Positions 30,101-38,307 of a stretch of 64,000 nt of DNA are shown piece after piece. Location: the NCBI GenBank assembly GCA_902788035.1, contig CADAIL010000017.1, positions 29,590 through 93,589 of the forward strand, written 5' to 3'. The stretch comes from an uncultured Lachnospiraceae bacterium (GTDB lineage: Bacteria; Bacillota; Clostridia; Lachnospirales; Lachnospiraceae). The translations under genes and the position numbers were made by a program. The stretch's first letter is position 1. Every line of letters begins with the position of its first letter. The notes under the pieces were generated by a model. It was not told the DNA's origin, made no database searches, and saw nothing but the letters and a program-made list of their open reading frames with translations.

Positions 30101-30449
30101 TCTTTCCGTTTGAGAAGTCTGCGTTTTTCAGCAGGTTAGCGCCTGCATCCATTTCCTTCGTCTGCTCCCTGGGAATCAGATAGAGCATCCCGTCTTCAAC
30201 GCGGATATTATCCTCGCTGTCCACATAAGCCTGCAGTTCGGAGTTGACCCAGCCGGGGTTGTGCAGTTCCACGTTCCAGTCGTTCCTATTCAGCTCATTT
30301 CCGTCAAATTCCTCTGCCCAGACCTCTGTGTAGCCATCGTAGCTAAGCGAAGGAGCCTCGTCTGCATATACAGGCGGAGCCATCCCGCTCATCGCAGAAA
30401 CGGTGAGCAGTGTTATAAGGAGTGCAGAGATGTGTTTTTGTGCTTTCAT
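27102..30449 (-). CDS. Secreted, cell-surface GH16 endo-beta-glucanase (laminarinase-type) with CBM4/9-like and SLH domains
   Basis: A 1115-residue secreted protein. Residues 1-29 are a signal peptide ending VYADEA. GH16 starts at about 38 (GYTEVWAEEFDG), breaks off after DGMLYLIPRE (about 95) and resumes at YTSGRINTQNK (about 264) up to VVDYVRVYQK (443). Between lies a complete CBM4/9-like beta-sandwich (NLLKNADFSNGKNSWT to ITISDISL, about 105-250). The catalytic motif GEIDCMEVMG (315-324) keeps both Glu residues. Three further CBM-like modules start at NYIVNGTFDD (467), NYIYNGSFQE (634) and IKNGSFNNG (761). A Pro/Thr linker (915-934) leads to three SLH repeats that bind cell-wall polymer. 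It should cut beta-1,3(-1,4)-glucan outside the cell. AGGAGGTG precedes the start. Confidence 0.92.
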   Translation of the reverse strand: MKAQKHISALLITLLTVSAMSGMAPPVYADEAPSLSYDGYTEVWAEEFDGNELNRNDWNVELHNPGWVNSELQAYVDSEDNIRVEDGMLYLIPREQTKEMDAGANLLKNADFSNGKNSWTETIANWDNPPLAEASSSIQDGSIRYNITNPGTEDWHVQLKQEGISLSPGTYHVSFKASSTVDRSIKVVMMSASYAWYGGLDEVNLTGTPSEYSFDFTMDSEDPTAQLAFSMGKTGADAPPASTITISDISLSSDAPAGTVVTGYTSGRINTQNKQTFTYGLFEVRAKVPEGQGYLPAFWLMANDENAYGQWPRCGEIDCMEVMGQDTQKLYGTIHYGNPHAESQGTYVLSGADSFSSDFHTFSCEWLPGEIRWYVDGNLYHSEQDWYSTTEGQGTLTYPAPFDQPFYIILNLAVGGSWVGNPDENTSFDNNPYVVDYVRVYQKDSYDEDVTRPEKEFSPRDPDEEGNYIVNGTFDDAESLTDDENWKFMTANGGVANAVIEDGRMHITTIEQGSVDYSVQLVQANIPLEKGATYQVSFDASADEYRTMNVDIKAPDHGYQSYMPTQTPEMNSETRTYTYDFVMQSNSDENARLEFNMGAMGFDSPIRLDNVVVKKIADPDPNAKETKTVLANGNYIYNGSFQEGPGKLGYWTLSDDTAASVTDFSDGRRLKVTKELTLTQEDLTFQEGAPYALSFEAEGEGSITVTVGGQEFTAQLTGSKQEYRFKLPASLSYADQTVSVSFPGNGTVYFDNIMLAEDALIKNGSFNNGLTAYEVYVDSSANASYVVDSLNEDNALDVTVNNTGDQDWKVQIKQNNVPLEKGQTYTLQFKAKSDMERTIRVVMQGQENRGWAVYSSDNMVTLGSEFQTFTDTFTMNEDTDLNAFLSICLGNVDEQITTQHRVVIDDISLTMEEAPTPTPTPTPSPKPTPTPAPTYKFSDVQNPKHAYFNAIYWAADAGITKGYPDGTFGIDKPCTRGEMMMFLWRYAGKPAPKTVSKSPFKDVPKTHTFYKAILWGSQKGITKGYSDGTFGLNRNVSRGECMMFLWRLKGKPAPKTVAKSPFKDVSKTHTFYKAILWGSQKKVTTGYTSGAKKGTFGINENCTRGQIVTFLYRAK

Positions 30450-30672
30450 AGAACACCTCCTTAAAAATATTGATATTGTATAATTATATCGTGAGAATTG
30501 AATAAGCTTATATCAGATTATTGACAAATATATCAAATTGATAACAAAAAAGGATTTGCATGTGTATTTTGTCTGGATTTTTGAAGCGGCATAAAAAAGC
30601 CCGCTATAATCCGCAAAGAGGAATCAGCCTTAGCTTTGATGATGAGGTCACTTATGCACCAATCTGATACTT

Positions 30673-30700
30673 TTGACAGCTCTTTGATATAAATTATAAC
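30673..30700 (+). promoter_or_regulatory. Promoter for the YesL-GH16/GH94 operon (TTGACA-16-TATAAC)
   Basis: TTGACA at 30673-30678 and TATAAC at 30695-30700 are 16 bases apart, near consensus. It lies about 50 bases before ATG 30749. The 220 bases further upstream separate it from the divergent GH16 gene; they are AT-rich and no gene is seen there. Confidence 0.65.
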
Positions 30701-30748
30701 CGTTTTTTCGATACAATAGGATGCACTAAACGAAGGGGAGGACATTGA

Positions 30749-32170
30749 ATGGTGAGGCTATTTACTCCGGACAATCCGGTAATACAGTTATTGAGCAGAG
30801 TGTGCGATCTGATACTGCTCAGCATACTTTTCAGCCTCTCCTGTGTACTCGTTGTTCCCGCAGGGGCTGCGATTACGGCTCTGTATATTATGACGATGAA
30901 AATGGTGCGGAATGAAGAAGGCACAATAGTAAAGGGATATCTTGCAGCCCTGAGAAGCAGCTTTTTTTACACTATTCCCGGGGGAGCGTTTCTGCTTCTT
31001 GATGCCGCGCTGTTTTTTCTGATAGTATATGCCCTTTTTGCGGGAATTCTGTTATTTTCCCCATATTTATTTATCCTGCTCTGCATCGCAGCGCTTCTGC
31101 TGACCGCCTGGCTTAGCTGGTTGTTCCCTTTGATGGCGCGTTTTGAAAACCGTTTATCCCGCCACTACAGAAATGCTGCCGTTCTGTCGGTGACCCAGCT
31201 TCCAATTACCTTTTTTATGACATTGGTGAATTTGCTGCCTCTGCTTACTCTGCTGCTGCTTCCTGACCGAACGGCAGAACTGATTGCATTCTGGGTCCTT
31301 ATTGGCAGCGGCAGTGGAGCATTTGCCAATTCTTTTTATCTGCGGCGGGTTTTTGACCTGTTTGAAGAAGTTCCCACACAGAATCATTTGAAAAATAAGG
31401 AGGAGAATATGGAAACACAACTGTGCTATGACGGCTATACACTGGTCTTTCAAGACGATTTCTGTGGCCCTTCCCTGAACCGCGGCGACTGGAATGTAGA
31501 ACTCCACGACCCGGGATGGGTCAACGAGGAGTGGCAGCGCTATGTGGATGAGGAAGAAAACATAGCTGTACAGGATGGCAAACTATTACTTCGGGCGGTG
31601 AAACGAAAAGGGGAGGACGAGAGCGATGCCTACACCTCCGGGCGGATCAACACAAGGGGGAAGCATGAGTTTACCTACGGCATTTTCGAAGCCCGACTGA
31701 AGGTGCCGGCAGGGAAGGGATTTCTGCCTGCCTTCTGGCTCCTGGCGGATGAGGACATCTACGGAGAATGGCCATACTGCGGAGAGATTGATATTATGGA
31801 GGTGATGGGTCAGAATACAGCCAGCACCTACGGTACTATTCACTATGGTCTGCCTCATGAACAAAATCAGGGAATTTTGACACTTAAGCAGGGCGATTTC
31901 TCTCTGGAATATCATGACTTTGCACTCAAGTGGGAACCGGGACGTCTACGCTGGTATGTAGACGGCATTCTGTTCCACGAAGCGCAGGATTGGTACTGCG
32001 CCGGAGAAGGGGAAGAGAGACGACCTTTCCCTGAGCCCTTTGATCACAATATGTATATCATTCTGAACCTCGCTGTAGGCGGAGAGTGGGTTGGGTATCC
32101 GGACGAGACTGTTGATTTTGCAAACGCAGCTCTTTCGGTAGATTATGTGAAAGTTTATCAAAAGGAATGA
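30749..32170 (+). CDS. YesL (DUF624)-like membrane domain joined in frame to a cytosolic GH16 glucanase
   Basis: A single open frame of 473 residues. Residues 1-205 hold about five membrane helices in the YesL/DUF624 pattern (NPVIQLLSRVCDLILLSILF, GAAITALYIMTMKMVRNEEG, RVFDLFEEV). YesL-like genes often sit beside sugar ABC operons. From Met221 (ATG 31409) it is a full GH16 enzyme with catalytic GEIDIMEVMG and no signal peptide. AAGGAGGAG lies 4 bases before ATG 31409, so GH16 can be made on its own. The two proteins are therefore either fused or two genes lacking a stop between them. The GH16 part would cut imported beta-glucan oligosaccharides inside the cell. SD GGGGAGG precedes ATG 30749. 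Confidence 0.87.
   Translation: MVRLFTPDNPVIQLLSRVCDLILLSILFSLSCVLVVPAGAAITALYIMTMKMVRNEEGTIVKGYLAALRSSFFYTIPGGAFLLLDAALFFLIVYALFAGILLFSPYLFILLCIAALLLTAWLSWLFPLMARFENRLSRHYRNAAVLSVTQLPITFFMTLVNLLPLLTLLLLPDRTAELIAFWVLIGSGSGAFANSFYLRRVFDLFEEVPTQNHLKNKEENMETQLCYDGYTLVFQDDFCGPSLNRGDWNVELHDPGWVNEEWQRYVDEEENIAVQDGKLLLRAVKRKGEDESDAYTSGRINTRGKHEFTYGIFEARLKVPAGKGFLPAFWLLADEDIYGEWPYCGEIDIMEVMGQNTASTYGTIHYGLPHEQNQGILTLKQGDFSLEYHDFALKWEPGRLRWYVDGILFHEAQDWYCAGEGEERRPFPEPFDHNMYIILNLAVGGEWVGYPDETVDFANAALSVDYVKVYQKE
31399..31411 (+). promoter_or_regulatory. Internal ribosome binding site and start for the GH16 half
   Basis: AAGGAGGAG with spacing AAT before ATG 31409 is a stronger ribosome site than the one at the beginning of the frame. 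It lies exactly at the junction between the membrane and enzyme domains, in the same frame, and supports independent translation of GH16. Confidence 0.7.
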
Positions 32171-32179
32171 GGTGAATCC

Positions 32180-34879
32180 ATGAGCAGAATACGATTTATT
32201 GATGATGAGGGCACTTTTGCTATTCGTGACCCGGAAGAAATCAGCTATCTGTATTTCCCTCTGGCCGGCGAGACAGGACTTAAGAGCTCAATTACTCCTA
32301 CGCTTGGCGGTGACAGCAAGCTGGATCAGGAAAGCTTTCTGCTGGAGCCGGTCAGTGCAGAAAACTTGCACATGAGCCGCAGTACGCGCAATTTCTGGTG
32401 CGTAACGGAGGATGGCTGTTGGTCTGCGGCGGGCGTTTCTGCTGAACAGGAGGCAGCACGCTTTACACCGGATATGGATGAGAGCGAGCTTACTGCAGGA
32501 TTTCTGTGGCAGACGCTGCGCCGGGAAAGCCGAAAGCTATGTCTTCGCTCTGAACTGACTTCTTTTATCCCGCCCGATGAGAATGCGGAGATCCTGCATG
32601 TCCGTATCACGAATACCGGAAACGCCACCCGGATGCTCCGGGGCATTGCGGCAATTCCTATCTATGGCAGAAGTGCGGATAATATCCGCGACCATCGCAA
32701 TGTTACTTCCATGCTGCACCGCATCCGGACAACGAAAAACGGTGTACTTGTAAAACCCACCATGTCCTTCGATGAGAAGGGTCATAGGGAGAATCGCAGG
32801 ATCTACTATGTGCTGGGCAGCACAGGGACCGGTCAATGCCCGGAATCGTTTTATCCTACGCTGGACGCCTTTCTGGGTGAGGGCGGCACATTTCTTCATC
32901 CCCGGTCGGTATATGAGCGCCTGCCCGGGAACGGAGCAGGTGCAGCCGCTGCCGGACGGGAGGCCATGGGCGGAATCGCTTTTCCCGAGATCGCTCTGAA
33001 GGCGGGAGATTGCGCAGAGTATATCGTCCTCCTTGGGGTATCGGACGATGAGGAGGAGATTGAGCGCGTGCAATCCGCTTACAGCACGTCGAAACAGGTG
33101 AGTAAGGCGCTTGAGGAGACAAAACAGTACTGGAATAAGCAGGTCAATCTTCAATTCCATACCGGCAACAGCAATTTTGACCGGTGGATGCGCTGGGTCG
33201 GCATCCAGCCGTTTTTGCGTCGCATCTTCGGCTGCTCGTTCCTTCCCCACCATGATTACGGGCGAGGAGGCAGAGGCTGGCGCGACCTGTGGCAGGACTG
33301 TCTGTCTCTCCTGCTGATGGACCCATCCGACGTGCGGGAGATGTTGATAAAAAATTACGGCGGGGTCCGCATCGACGGCACAAATGCAACAATTATCGGT
33401 GACGGCTTTGGCAATTTTATTGCAGACCGTAACGGTATCGCGCGTGTGTGGATGGACCATGCTCTATGGCCTCTGATGACCACAAAGCTGTACATTGATC
33501 AGACCGGCGATCTGGATATCCTGAACGAAAGAGCAACTTATTTTAAAGATCAACAGGCAGCCCGCGGCACAGAAGTGGACGAACTTTGGGAAGAAAGAGA
33601 CGGCAATTACCTGCGGACGGAGCAGGGAGAAATCTATGTTGGAACCGTCCTGGAACACCTGCTCATTCAGCACCTGACCGGGTTTTTTGAAGTTGGCAGC
33701 CATAATGTCTATCGCATGCGAGGTGCAGACTGGAACGATGCTCTGGATATGGCAGGTGACCGTGGGGAGAGCGTAGCCTTTACTTTTGCCTACGCAGGCA
33801 ATCTCCGTGATCTTGCAACGCTTGTGCGTGCTTTGGGACAACGGACGGTTACACTTCCCGAGGAACTTCTGGTGCTGCTGACGGATGAACAGGAGGTGTA
33901 TGAGAGCGTAACCCAAAAAACGGAACTGCTAAGGCGATATCTTAAACTGTGCTATCACACGTTGAACGGCACTGTTATTCAGATTTCCAATGAGGAAATT
34001 GCGTCGAATCTGGAAGGAAAAGCAGACTGGCTGATGGCACATCTTCGTCGGCAGGAATGGTTGGATCTGGGAGAGAACGGTGGCTGGTTCAACAGCTACT
34101 ATGATAATCACGGACGACGAGTGGAAGGTGTTTTTGAGAGCGGTGTGCGCATGATGCTGACGGGACAGGTATTTGCCGTAATGAGCGGCACCGCGACCCC
34201 TCGTCAGGTGGAAGAGATTGCCGGAAGCGCGGACCGGTACCTTTATCGCAGGGAGATCGGCGGTTATCGATTGAACACCGATTTCCATGAACTGAAATTC
34301 GATATGGGAAGAATGTTCGGATTTGCCTACGGAGAAAAGGAGAATGGCGCAGTCTTTTCCCACATGGCGGTGATGTATGCAAATGCGCTTTATCGCCGGG
34401 GATTTGTCAAGGAAGGCTGGAAGGCGCTTTCGAGCCTTGCTGATACTGCCCTGGACTTTGATACCAGCAAGATTTATCCGGGCATACCGGAGTATTTTAG
34501 GGCGGACGGACGGGGGATGTATCACTATCTCACCGGTGCCGCAAGCTGGTATCTGCTGACAATGGTCACGGAAGTGTTCGGCGTACACGGCGAACTGGGT
34601 GATCTTGTTATTGCCCCTAAGATTATGGGCAGTCAGTTTGACGCATCCGGGCGGGCATCGCTCATCTTCCTCTTTGCCGGAAAGCAGTTCTGCCTCACCA
34701 TTGTCAATACGACCGGGCAGAATTACGGCGCGTATGGAATCGCAAAGGCTTATGTACAGGACACAGCACAAAGGCGGCTTTTGCCGGTGACAGTCCTTGA
34801 TGGAAAAGCCATAATAAGCCTTGAGGAAATCCGGGAACTTCCGCCGGACCGAAACGAAATTATTTTGGAACTGATGTAA
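32180..34879 (+). CDS. GH94 glycoside phosphorylase, laminaribiose/beta-1,3-glucan phosphorylase-like
   Basis: An 899-residue cytosolic GH94 protein. The N-terminal half is a beta-sandwich (ISYLYFPLAGETGLKSSITP, ITNTGNATRMLRGIAAIP). The catalytic (alpha/alpha)6 barrel begins near residue 340 (RWMRWVGIQPFLRR). RDLWQDCLSLL and MRGADWNDALDMAG carry the conserved region with the catalytic Asp. These enzymes split a beta-glucobiose or longer oligosaccharide with phosphate, giving glucose 1-phosphate. Its size and style recall laminaribiose phosphorylases more than cellobiose phosphorylase, and the GH16 neighbours agree; specificity is inferred. GAGGTGA precedes the start 9 bases after GH16, so it is in the same operon. 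Confidence 0.87.
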   Translation: MSRIRFIDDEGTFAIRDPEEISYLYFPLAGETGLKSSITPTLGGDSKLDQESFLLEPVSAENLHMSRSTRNFWCVTEDGCWSAAGVSAEQEAARFTPDMDESELTAGFLWQTLRRESRKLCLRSELTSFIPPDENAEILHVRITNTGNATRMLRGIAAIPIYGRSADNIRDHRNVTSMLHRIRTTKNGVLVKPTMSFDEKGHRENRRIYYVLGSTGTGQCPESFYPTLDAFLGEGGTFLHPRSVYERLPGNGAGAAAAGREAMGGIAFPEIALKAGDCAEYIVLLGVSDDEEEIERVQSAYSTSKQVSKALEETKQYWNKQVNLQFHTGNSNFDRWMRWVGIQPFLRRIFGCSFLPHHDYGRGGRGWRDLWQDCLSLLLMDPSDVREMLIKNYGGVRIDGTNATIIGDGFGNFIADRNGIARVWMDHALWPLMTTKLYIDQTGDLDILNERATYFKDQQAARGTEVDELWEERDGNYLRTEQGEIYVGTVLEHLLIQHLTGFFEVGSHNVYRMRGADWNDALDMAGDRGESVAFTFAYAGNLRDLATLVRALGQRTVTLPEELLVLLTDEQEVYESVTQKTELLRRYLKLCYHTLNGTVIQISNEEIASNLEGKADWLMAHLRRQEWLDLGENGGWFNSYYDNHGRRVEGVFESGVRMMLTGQVFAVMSGTATPRQVEEIAGSADRYLYRREIGGYRLNTDFHELKFDMGRMFGFAYGEKENGAVFSHMAVMYANALYRRGFVKEGWKALSSLADTALDFDTSKIYPGIPEYFRADGRGMYHYLTGAASWYLLTMVTEVFGVHGELGDLVIAPKIMGSQFDASGRASLIFLFAGKQFCLTIVNTTGQNYGAYGIAKAYVQDTAQRRLLPVTVLDGKAIISLEEIRELPPDRNEIILELM

Positions 34880-34888
34880 GGAGGAACT

Positions 34889-37300
34889 ATGCAATACGGA
34901 TATTTTGACGACAAGACCCTGGAGTATGTCATCACGAGACCGGACACGCCCGCCCCATGGGCGAACTATCTGGGTTCTCCCGAGTATGGAGCGCTGATCT
35001 CCAATAACGCAGGCGGTTACAGTTTTGTGAAATCGGGTGCAAATGGACGCATCCTGCGCTATGTGTTCAATCAGTTCGATCAGCCGGGCAGATATCTTTA
35101 CATACGCGACAATCAGGATGGCGATTACTGGTCGGCTTCGTGGCAGCCGGTCGGCAAGGACCTGAATGAGTATCAAAGTGAATGCCGGCACGGGACCGGC
35201 TATACTACCATGTGTAGCCGGTATCGCGGCATCTGTGCAGAGGCGTCTTATTATGTACCGCTCGGCCGTACCCATGAGGTGTGGTGCCTCAGGGTGGAGA
35301 ACCAATCGGAAGAGTCGAGGGAGCTGACACTGACGGGCTACGCCGAGTTTACAAGCAACGGCAATTATGAGCAGGACCAGGTCAATCTGCAGTACTCCCA
35401 GTTCGTCACCCGGACGATCTATGATGACGGCCGGATTCGCCAACAGATCCACGGGAACCTGGATGCCCTGGCAAATGACGAAGATGTGGATGACAAGACC
35501 GTGACAGAGCGTTTCTTCGCCCTCACCGGCACGAAGGTCTCCTCCTTCTGCGGTGACAAGGCCGCTTTCCTCGGCCCCTATCGCGGATACGGCAATCCAA
35601 AGGGCGTGGCAGGCGGAGACCTTGGAGGTATATTGAATTACAACGGCAACAGCTGCGGCGCGCTCTCGGCGGTGATCCGGCTCATGCCCGGAGAGTCGAA
35701 GACTGTTGCGTTCCTTCTGGGTGAAAAGGGACCGGCGGAGAGCGCTGGTCTCATGGCATGCTATGCCGAGCCGGAGACAGTCTGCGTATCGGAAATCAAT
35801 GCTCTGCGCAGTGACTGGCAGGAAAAGTTCTCGCGGTTCCATGTCAAAACGCCGTCCCCGGCCTTTGACACCATGATCAATGTGTGGAACGCCTACAACT
35901 GCTTTATGACATTCACGTGGTCCCGGGCCGCATCGTTCGTCTATTGCGGTCTGCGCAACGGTTATGGCTACCGGGATACAGTACAGGATATCCAGGGTGT
36001 GATCCATCTCGCTCCGGAGCAGGCTAAAGAGAAGATACGCTTCATGCTCTCCGCTCAGGTGGATCACGGCGGCGCGCTTCCGCTGGTGAAGTTCGACCAC
36101 AATGCAGGCCATGAGGATACGCCGGAGGACGAGAGCTACCGCAAGTCGACAGGCCACCCTGCCTACCGGGCTGACGATGCCCTCTGGCTGTTCCCTACCG
36201 TTTACAAGTACATCGCCGAGACGGGGGACACGGGTTTCCTTGATGAAGTGATTCCCTTTGCCAACCGGGATGAGGGAACGGTCTATGAGCATCTGAAGCG
36301 CGCTCTTGACTTTTCAAAGAACCACCTCGGGCCGCACGGAATGCCGGCGGGTCTGTATGCCGACTGGAACGACTGCCTGCGGCTGGGGGCGAACGGGGAG
36401 TCCTCCTTTGTGGCATTCCAGTATTATTACGCCTATACTGTCCTGCGGGCATTTGCTGAAGAACAGTCGGATAAAGAGTATCTTAAGCAGCTGGAGTATG
36501 AACAGGCAGCGCTTCGCGGAAGACTGGCGGAGCTCTGCTGGAACGAGGACCGCTTTATCCGCGGCTTCACGGAGAAGGGCGAGACGATCGGAGAGCGCAC
36601 GTCGCCGGAGGCCAATCTCTGGCTCAATCCCCAGAGCTGGGCGGTCATCAGCGGTCTGGCAGACGGGCAGCAGGCAGAGCTTGCGATGGAGCAGGTGTGG
36701 AAGCAGCTGAACACTGCGTATGGCGCGGTCCTCATGACGCCGCCCTACCACGCCCATGCCTTTGACGGAGCGCTGGCGGTCATCTATAATGCGGGCGTGA
36801 AAGAAAATGCGGGAATCTTCTCCCAGTCCCAGGGCTGGCTCATCCTTGCCGAAGCACTGCTCGGGAATGGCGACAGGGCGTATCAGTACTTCTGTGAAAA
36901 CGCGCCTTCCATGCAGAACGACCGGGCGGAGGTGAGGGTCATTGAACCCTACTGCTATGGCCAGTTCACCGAAGGCCCGGACAGTCCGCATCTGGGACGG
37001 TCTCACGTCCATTGGCTCACAGGCACAGCTTCCACGATCATGGTGGGCTGTGTGGAAGGTATACTGGGCATACGCCCGATGCTGCATGGCATCAAAATAG
37101 CCCCCTCGATTCCTAAGGAATGGAAGGAGCTTGAAATAGACAAGGAATTCCGGGGAAAGAAGCTGCATATTGTTGTGCGCAATCCCCATGGCAGAGAGTC
37201 GGGCTGCGAGAGGCTTCTGGTCAACGGAAAAGCGGCGTGGGGCAGCGAAATACCGGAAAGCCTGCTGACAGAGAGGACGGAAATCGAGATGATCCTTTAA
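34889..37300 (+). CDS. GH94 glycoside phosphorylase, cellobiose phosphorylase-like
   Basis: An 803-residue GH94 enzyme close in length to clostridial cellobiose phosphorylases. It begins with the typical MQYGYFDDKTLEYVITRPDTP. NGYGYRDTVQDIQGVIHLAPEQA, YADWNDCLRLG (with the catalytic Asp) and SQSWAVISGLA-like helices are present. It lacks a signal peptide. It produces glucose 1-phosphate and glucose from a beta-disaccharide. Whether its substrate is cellobiose, from mixed-linkage glucan, or laminaribiose is open. TAAGGAGG places ATG 34889 nine bases after the first GH94 gene. Its stop overlaps that of the convergent AraC gene by four bases, so the two transcripts collide here. Confidence 0.9.
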   Translation: MQYGYFDDKTLEYVITRPDTPAPWANYLGSPEYGALISNNAGGYSFVKSGANGRILRYVFNQFDQPGRYLYIRDNQDGDYWSASWQPVGKDLNEYQSECRHGTGYTTMCSRYRGICAEASYYVPLGRTHEVWCLRVENQSEESRELTLTGYAEFTSNGNYEQDQVNLQYSQFVTRTIYDDGRIRQQIHGNLDALANDEDVDDKTVTERFFALTGTKVSSFCGDKAAFLGPYRGYGNPKGVAGGDLGGILNYNGNSCGALSAVIRLMPGESKTVAFLLGEKGPAESAGLMACYAEPETVCVSEINALRSDWQEKFSRFHVKTPSPAFDTMINVWNAYNCFMTFTWSRAASFVYCGLRNGYGYRDTVQDIQGVIHLAPEQAKEKIRFMLSAQVDHGGALPLVKFDHNAGHEDTPEDESYRKSTGHPAYRADDALWLFPTVYKYIAETGDTGFLDEVIPFANRDEGTVYEHLKRALDFSKNHLGPHGMPAGLYADWNDCLRLGANGESSFVAFQYYYAYTVLRAFAEEQSDKEYLKQLEYEQAALRGRLAELCWNEDRFIRGFTEKGETIGERTSPEANLWLNPQSWAVISGLADGQQAELAMEQVWKQLNTAYGAVLMTPPYHAHAFDGALAVIYNAGVKENAGIFSQSQGWLILAEALLGNGDRAYQYFCENAPSMQNDRAEVRVIEPYCYGQFTEGPDSPHLGRSHVHWLTGTASTIMVGCVEGILGIRPMLHGIKIAPSIPKEWKELEIDKEFRGKKLHIVVRNPHGRESGCERLLVNGKAAWGSEIPESLLTERTEIEMIL

Positions 37301-38091
37301 GGCGCCTGTTGGTCCTGCCGGGTTTCTTTGTTAAAGATGTCTACCCAGAAATTCATATAATACTTGTCACGATATGCTTTTGGAGTCATGCCGACGGCAC
37401 TTCGAAACTGCTGAATAAAATGACTCTGAGATGAATATGACAGCATATAGGCGATATCTGCCAGTTCGTGATCACTGAGACGCAGGAGGTTCTTGGCGGC
37501 ATCAATTTTTCTCATTCGAATGTATTCGCTGATTGAGACGCCCACCTCCTGCTTAAAGACGCGGGATAAATAAGACGGGGAACTGTTGACTGCTTTGGCT
37601 AGGTTCTTTACTGTAAGGCGCTGGGAGATATGGGAGTAAATATAATTTATGGCATCTGCTACCTGTCTGCTGGACGCAGCCAGGTTTTTTCGTTTGTTCA
37701 TTCTTCCTGCGTAATCGAGCGACATCTGGTCGTGGAGAATGACGATTTCAGCTATGCTTTTGCAACGATCCATGTGTTGGATGTAAAAGTCGCTGAGTCC
37801 AAATGCCTCCTCGAGGGGCATACCGCCATCCCAACAGAACCGGGTAATCATCGCCGTTGTGACCACGAAATGATATTTCAGATTCCGTACCGGATCGTCG
37901 GATAGAATTCCCATGCACTCAGTTTCCTCAAAGACTCTTCGGCTGCAGTTGTCCTGTACCAGACCAATGGACCCGGATGCAACTGCCTGATAGAACATCA
38001 TCTCCTCGACAGGATCCCGATGCTTCCTGCCGTCCCCCATGGTGGTCCAGTCATACTCGATTGGATTCATCTTTTTTTTAACATCATCCAT
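37297..38091 (-). CDS. AraC-family transcriptional regulator of the beta-glucan locus
   Basis: About 264 residues. The C-terminal 100 hold two AraC HTH motifs (LTVKNLAKAVNSSPSYLSRVFKQE, ELADIAYMLSYSSQSHFIQQFRSAVGMTPKAYR). The N-terminal 150 residues are a helical sensor part without a clear cupin motif. GGGGGTGG before ATG 38091 favours this start over one 42 codons upstream. It is transcribed away from the ABC transporter genes and towards the GH94 genes. The gap of 216 bases to the transporter probably holds its binding sites, and it likely activates the locus when a glucan breakdown product is present. The ligand is unknown. Confidence 0.88.
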   Translation of the reverse strand: MDDVKKKMNPIEYDWTTMGDGRKHRDPVEEMMFYQAVASGSIGLVQDNCSRRVFEETECMGILSDDPVRNLKYHFVVTTAMITRFCWDGGMPLEEAFGLSDFYIQHMDRCKSIAEIVILHDQMSLDYAGRMNKRKNLAASSRQVADAINYIYSHISQRLTVKNLAKAVNSSPSYLSRVFKQEVGVSISEYIRMRKIDAAKNLLRLSDHELADIAYMLSYSSQSHFIQQFRSAVGMTPKAYRDKYYMNFWVDIFNKETRQDQQAP

Positions 38092-38307
38092 TTTTCCACC
38101 CCCTTTTTTTTCAAAATAGCATGGCAATATTTGGCTTGTCAAGCGTTTCGAACGACCTGAAAACTTATTTGAATTTCGGACAAAAGAGCGCATGGATTTG
38201 ATATTATTGGAATGCATTTGATATATTCTGTTTTGTTGAAAATATATAATTGTACAGAAAATCAGCTCAAAGATTGAGCAAAATCAACAAAAAAGGAGGT
38301 ATCAATT
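38092..38307. promoter_or_regulatory. Divergent control region of araC-like gene and ABC importer
   Basis: AT-rich region with a TATAAT at 38245-38250 suitably placed for the importer gene but lacking a good -35 box, as expected for an activator-dependent promoter. AAAAAGGAGGT at 38290 is the importer's ribosome site. GAAAAAAGGGGG...-like runs upstream of the araC start are its ribosome site. No operator consensus could be defined. Confidence 0.4.

Noticed and set aside
33929..36292. A 787-codon open frame on the minus strand
   Set aside because: It lies antisense to two GH94 genes whose motifs are unmistakable. It has no plausible start signal or domain, and its openness follows from codon bias on the other strand.
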